Of a stretch of DNA of 64,000 nt, positions 61,663-64,000 are shown in pieces; the first letter of the stretch is position 1, and each line of letters opens with the position of its first letter. Position numbers and translations under genes: made by a program. This DNA is from Virgibacillus_O sediminis. Lineage in GTDB: Bacteria; Bacillota; Bacilli; Bacillales; Amphibacillaceae. The notes beneath the pieces are model-generated. The model was not told the origin of the DNA and ran no database searches. It worked only from the letters and a program-made list of their open reading frames with translations. The stretch lies in assembly GCF_042643265.1 (NCBI RefSeq), contig NZ_JBHRRZ010000040.1:220646-284645 (forward strand), given 5' to 3'.

Positions 61663-61986
61663 TTGCCGGAAATTTCATCTTACGAAATAGAACTGGACAG
61701 AAATATAGGTACTCAGGATATTATAGCGTTACACCAATATTCTTCCAAGAGCAATTTAAATATCTATCTATACCGTGACAATATGATTGCAGATGCTAAA
61801 AACCTGCCAAATCTACTGTCTTTTTTCTATGTAAACTTAAAAAACCAGCCATTCGTAATGATTCTGGATGGGGAAAATGTGGAAGAAGGTTATAGGAGAA
61901 TCCAGTCGCTGCTGAAGGAAAAAACGATTCATGAAGAGTGGCGTGCCACACACAAATTAACCGGTGACAAATCAGTTGCTATTTAA
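61663..61986 (+). CDS. Degenerate HPr-fold protein
   Basis: A protein of about 107 residues. Aligned by eye with B. subtilis HPr it follows the same pattern over some 75 residues (YEIELDRNIGTQDIIALHQYSSKSNLNIYL, then AKNLPNLLSFFYVNLKNQPFVMILDG and a final helix). The catalytic His15 position is Gly and the Ser46 position is Asn, so it cannot be a PTS carrier. A charged tail of about 25 residues follows. The TTG at 61663 is preferred, 6 bases after GAGGTG, which overlaps the GTG at 61654. Confidence 0.65.
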   Translation: MPEISSYEIELDRNIGTQDIIALHQYSSKSNLNIYLYRDNMIADAKNLPNLLSFFYVNLKNQPFVMILDGENVEEGYRRIQSLLKEKTIHEEWRATHKLTGDKSVAI

Positions 61987-62032
61987 GCATACAGTTTCCC
62001 CCTAACCAGTAGCTTGAAAGGAGTGTTTCAAC

Positions 62033-62188
62033 ATGGATGAGCGGGAAGAACAGCGGGAAATTGAAAAAAAGGAAAAGAAATCGGATCCTAGCAAGGTCGG
62101 TGTCGCATTCATAAAATATGCTGCCTATTTAATCATCTTTTTTGGAATACTATGGTTCCTCATCAATTATATCCTCCCAATGTTTTAA
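62033..62188 (+). CDS. Small tail-anchored membrane protein
   Basis: A 51-residue protein: a highly charged first half (MDEREEQREIEKKEKKSDP) and a single C-terminal helix (about 27-48, AAYLIIFFGILWFLINYI). GAAAGGAG lies about 9 bases before the ATG, and a terminator follows. No family known to me. It follows the HPr-like gene by 46 bases and may be in the same unit. Confidence 0.75.
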   Translation: MDEREEQREIEKKEKKSDPSKVGVAFIKYAAYLIIFFGILWFLINYILPMF

Positions 62189-62200
62189 TAATTTCCAACC

Positions 62201-62230
62201 ACTGCCTATGAAAAAATGGGCAGTTTTTTA
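62201..62230 (+). terminator. Terminator after the HPr-like/membrane protein pair
   Basis: ACTGCC (62201-62206) pairs with GGCAGT (62219-62224), followed by TTTTTA. Confidence 0.78.
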
Positions 62231-62331
62231 CTGATTAAATGTCAAATATTCAATGTTGTTGTATAATTAAATATATTCCCATATTGTTTCCCTTTTGTCC
62301 ATAAGGAGACTAAATTTAAGAGGAGTATATT

Positions 62332-63060
62332 ATGCTGCGAAAAATCTTATTATTTACGACACTTCTTTTCGTGTCAGCTTCTTGTTCAAACACGGAGGAA
62401 CCAGCTATTATCAAACAGGAGTCTACTTCGTCAGGTACACAGCCAGAACTTATTGAAGAAGAACAAGAGGATGAAAAAATTGAATTTATCGAGTTTCCCT
62501 TGGATAATGAACAGATAACCATTAATCTCCAGGCTGTCCCAATTCTTAAAGGTTATCTTGCAGCAGCCGAGCAGCCAAATGAAAAAATTGAGGAAATGGA
62601 ATTAATGCTTATTCATCCGGAAAAAAACATCTATCTTTTGGAGTTTTCCTGTGTCAACCAACAGTGTTCCTATCTTCTTCTGAACCCTTCCGAAGACAAT
62701 AAGGCATTTCTTCTGGCCGACCTGGCAATGTATGAGGGAATAGAATCGTCTCCAGACGGAAACAGAATTGTTTTCAGGTTCGCCCGCGATCACACATCCG
62801 GTCTTCCTGTCGCTGACCTTATTGCCATCGACATCCCCAAGTGGACAAAACTGTCGATTACAGATACAGAAGGGAATAAGGAACTTTCAGGGTATAATCA
62901 ACCGATACAAGAGGTGGAATGGGTAAATAATGAACAGCTTCGTGCTGATTTCCCAAGTCTAAAGCAGCAGCCTCCTGCCGATCAGTCATCGGTGGACACA
63001 TCCGGCTCAGAGCAACAGCAGGAGACACAGACAAGGATCTTTCAAGTCACAATGAAATGA
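62332..63060 (+). CDS. Lipoprotein of unknown function
   Basis: A 242-residue lipoprotein with lipobox VSASC (Cys at 18), an acidic linker and a beta-rich domain containing ESSPDGNRIVFRF, a phrase seen in TolB/WD40-like blades. There is a Cys pair in SCVNQQCSY. The C-terminus is Gln/Ser-rich. No family recognised. The nitroreductase gene starts 12 bases downstream. Confidence 0.7.
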   Translation: MLRKILLFTTLLFVSASCSNTEEPAIIKQESTSSGTQPELIEEEQEDEKIEFIEFPLDNEQITINLQAVPILKGYLAAAEQPNEKIEEMELMLIHPEKNIYLLEFSCVNQQCSYLLLNPSEDNKAFLLADLAMYEGIESSPDGNRIVFRFARDHTSGLPVADLIAIDIPKWTKLSITDTEGNKELSGYNQPIQEVEWVNNEQLRADFPSLKQQPPADQSSVDTSGSEQQQETQTRIFQVTMK

Positions 63061-63072
63061 GGAGTTATAAAA

Positions 63073-63828
63073 ATGAATGAAACAATCGATACGATACTGA
63101 GTCACCGCTCCATTCGCAAATTTAAAGATGAAAAACTGACAAAAGAACAAATACATACAATCGTCCGGTCAGCACAACAGGCCTCGACCTCCAGTTTTGT
63201 CATGGCCTACACCATCATTGGCATTACGGATGACTCGAAAAAGCAGGCACTAATGGAAATTTCCGGCCAGCCATACGTTAAGGATAATGGACATTTATTT
63301 GTGTTCTGCGGAGATCTCCATCGCGCTCATCAGCTGCGTAATAAAGCGGATAAAGAGCAGCAGGAATTAATAACAGAAACAATCGAAAGTACGGAGCAAT
63401 TCATTGTAACAGTAATCGATGGTGCCCTGGCGGCACAGAATGCTGTGCTGGCCGCGGAATCAATGGGTCTTGGAGCTTGCTTCCTTGGCAGTCTCCGGAA
63501 TGATATCAATAAAGTTAGTGACCTTTTACAGCTTCCAAATCATGTCGTCCCATTATTTGGAGTAGCAGTCGGCTATCCAGATCATCAGCCGGAACTAAAG
63601 CCTCGACTTCCGATTGAAACAGTGTATCATGAGAACAGTTATATGGAAGATGAAGAACAAGAAGAATTGATTAATGAATTCGACCTGACGTTGAAGAAAT
63701 ATTACGACAGCAGGAGTACCAATACACGGATTGATACATGGACAGAACAAATGATAAGAAAATATTCAAACCCACAAAGGATGGATGTATCAGCATTCGT
63801 TAAAAGTAAAGGCCTGAATAAACGGTAG
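63073..63828 (+). CDS. NfrA-type NADPH-dependent nitroreductase/flavin reductase
   Basis: An FMN-dependent oxidoreductase of 251 residues in the NfsA/NfrA class. The HRSIRKFKDEKL motif at 11-22 binds FMN phosphate, QQASTSSFVMAYTIIGI and AAQNAVLAAESMGLGACFLG form the flavin site, and the C-terminal basic loop typical of NADPH use follows. GAGGAG lies upstream of the ATG. Physiological substrate unknown; FMN and disulfide reduction are known for NfrA. Confidence 0.9.
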   Translation: MNETIDTILSHRSIRKFKDEKLTKEQIHTIVRSAQQASTSSFVMAYTIIGITDDSKKQALMEISGQPYVKDNGHLFVFCGDLHRAHQLRNKADKEQQELITETIESTEQFIVTVIDGALAAQNAVLAAESMGLGACFLGSLRNDINKVSDLLQLPNHVVPLFGVAVGYPDHQPELKPRLPIETVYHENSYMEDEEQEELINEFDLTLKKYYDSRSTNTRIDTWTEQMIRKYSNPQRMDVSAFVKSKGLNKR

Positions 63829-63848
63829 CACTTGGAGACCATATTAGA

Positions 63849-63912
63849 AGCAGCACATATCTATGTGCTGCTTTCAGGCTGTCGAGAAAGTTCTCGACAG
63901 CCTTATTTTTTG
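63849..63912 (+). terminator. Tandem terminator after the nitroreductase
   Basis: Two perfect hairpins follow each other: 63849-63859 with 63862-63872, and 63876-63888 with 63891-63903, the latter followed by TATTTTTTG. Confidence 0.88.
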
Positions 63913-63976
63913 TCCATTTTTCTAAAATTCATTTTCTTTACATGTTATTCTTAAGATAGAATTTCCAAAGGCGGTG

Positions 63977-64000
63977 ATGAACTTGTTTCAATCAATGAAA
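63977..64000 (+). CDS. Start of a further gene, cut by the window edge
   Basis: Only eight codons are visible (ATG at 63977 or, in frame, TTG at 63983). AAAGGCGG lies 8 bases before the TTG. Nothing can be said about the product. Confidence 0.35.

Noticed and set aside
1..64000. CRISPR arrays, tRNA or rRNA genes, prophage genes, intact insertion sequences
   Set aside because: None were seen while reading the window; no spaced direct repeats, cloverleaf-type CCA ends or transposase genes were recognised.

Overview
The window is a 64-kb piece of the core chromosome of a low-GC, endospore-forming Bacillaceae. Evidence for this is the gene content (ylbJ, ylbD, YlaJ-type and YjcZ-type sporulation genes, a Spo0E-like phosphatase), the caa3-type cytochrome oxidase, strong AGGAGG ribosome sites with frequent TTG and GTG starts, and gene order. 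Read backwards, the order follows the Bacillus subtilis stretch patA-ykyB-ykuE-darB-dapH-dapL-ykuV-ktrC-rnjA-rpoY-def-ykyA-pdhABCD-SR1-yktA-yktB-yktC-ylaF/H/I/J/L/N-ftsW-pycA-ctaA-ctaBCDEFG-ylbC to ylbM. The genus cannot be fixed from sequence reading alone; a BCCT carrier and the general style suggest a moderately halotolerant relative such as Oceanobacillus or Virgibacillus (inference).

Layout. 1-8.1 kb: the ylb block: 3' end of tmcAL, ylbL protease, ylbJ, coaD, rsmD, a probable small RNA on the plus strand, ylbG, ylbF, ylbE, ylbD, ylbC and a YugN-like gene. 8.2-17.5 kb: an AI-2E-family permease, then the haem A and caa3 oxidase cluster (ctaM, ctaG, ctaF, ctaE, ctaD, ctaC, ctaB, divergent ctaA). 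17.7-23.1 kb: a MITE-like repeat, pycA, ftsW, ylaN. 23.3-29.5 kb: small yla and ykt genes plus a nitronate monooxygenase-like enzyme. 29.7-32.7 kb: an SR1-like dual-function RNA encoding SR1P, a deacetylase lipoprotein and a BCCT transporter. 34.1-40.9 kb: pyruvate dehydrogenase operon, ykyA, def. 41.2-47.6 kb: rpoY-rnjA, ktrC, ykuV, ykuS, dapL, dapH, darB. 47.7-59.4 kb: a broken regulator-like gene and a CDF exporter, haemolysin III, ykuE, sco, ykyB, an EamA permease, an FbpB-like peptide, patA, a Spo0E-like peptide, signal peptidase, a zinc-ribbon protein with an HtrA-like protease, yjcZ. 59.6-64 kb: ktrD, ywpF, a degenerate HPr-like protein, a lipoprotein, a nitroreductase and the start of the next gene.

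How it fits together. The ctaA-G/ctaM block and the SCO lipoprotein make and assemble caa3 oxidase. pdhABCD and pycA set the split of pyruvate between acetyl-CoA and oxaloacetate. DarB, KtrC, KtrD and PycA are all nodes of the cyclic-di-AMP/potassium network known in B. subtilis. DapH, DapL and PatA belong to the acetylase branch of lysine/diaminopimelate synthesis.

No phage, CRISPR array, rRNA, tRNA or intact insertion sequence was seen, and I found no clearly new multi-gene system. The observations most worth follow-up are the SR1 locus with a full match to the CcpN operator consensus, the structured RNA between ylbG and rsmD, an HPr-fold protein lacking both phosphorylation sites, a protease with an unusual C-terminal domain next to a zinc-ribbon membrane protein, several unlisted small genes, and a frameshifted regulator-like gene in front of the metal exporter.
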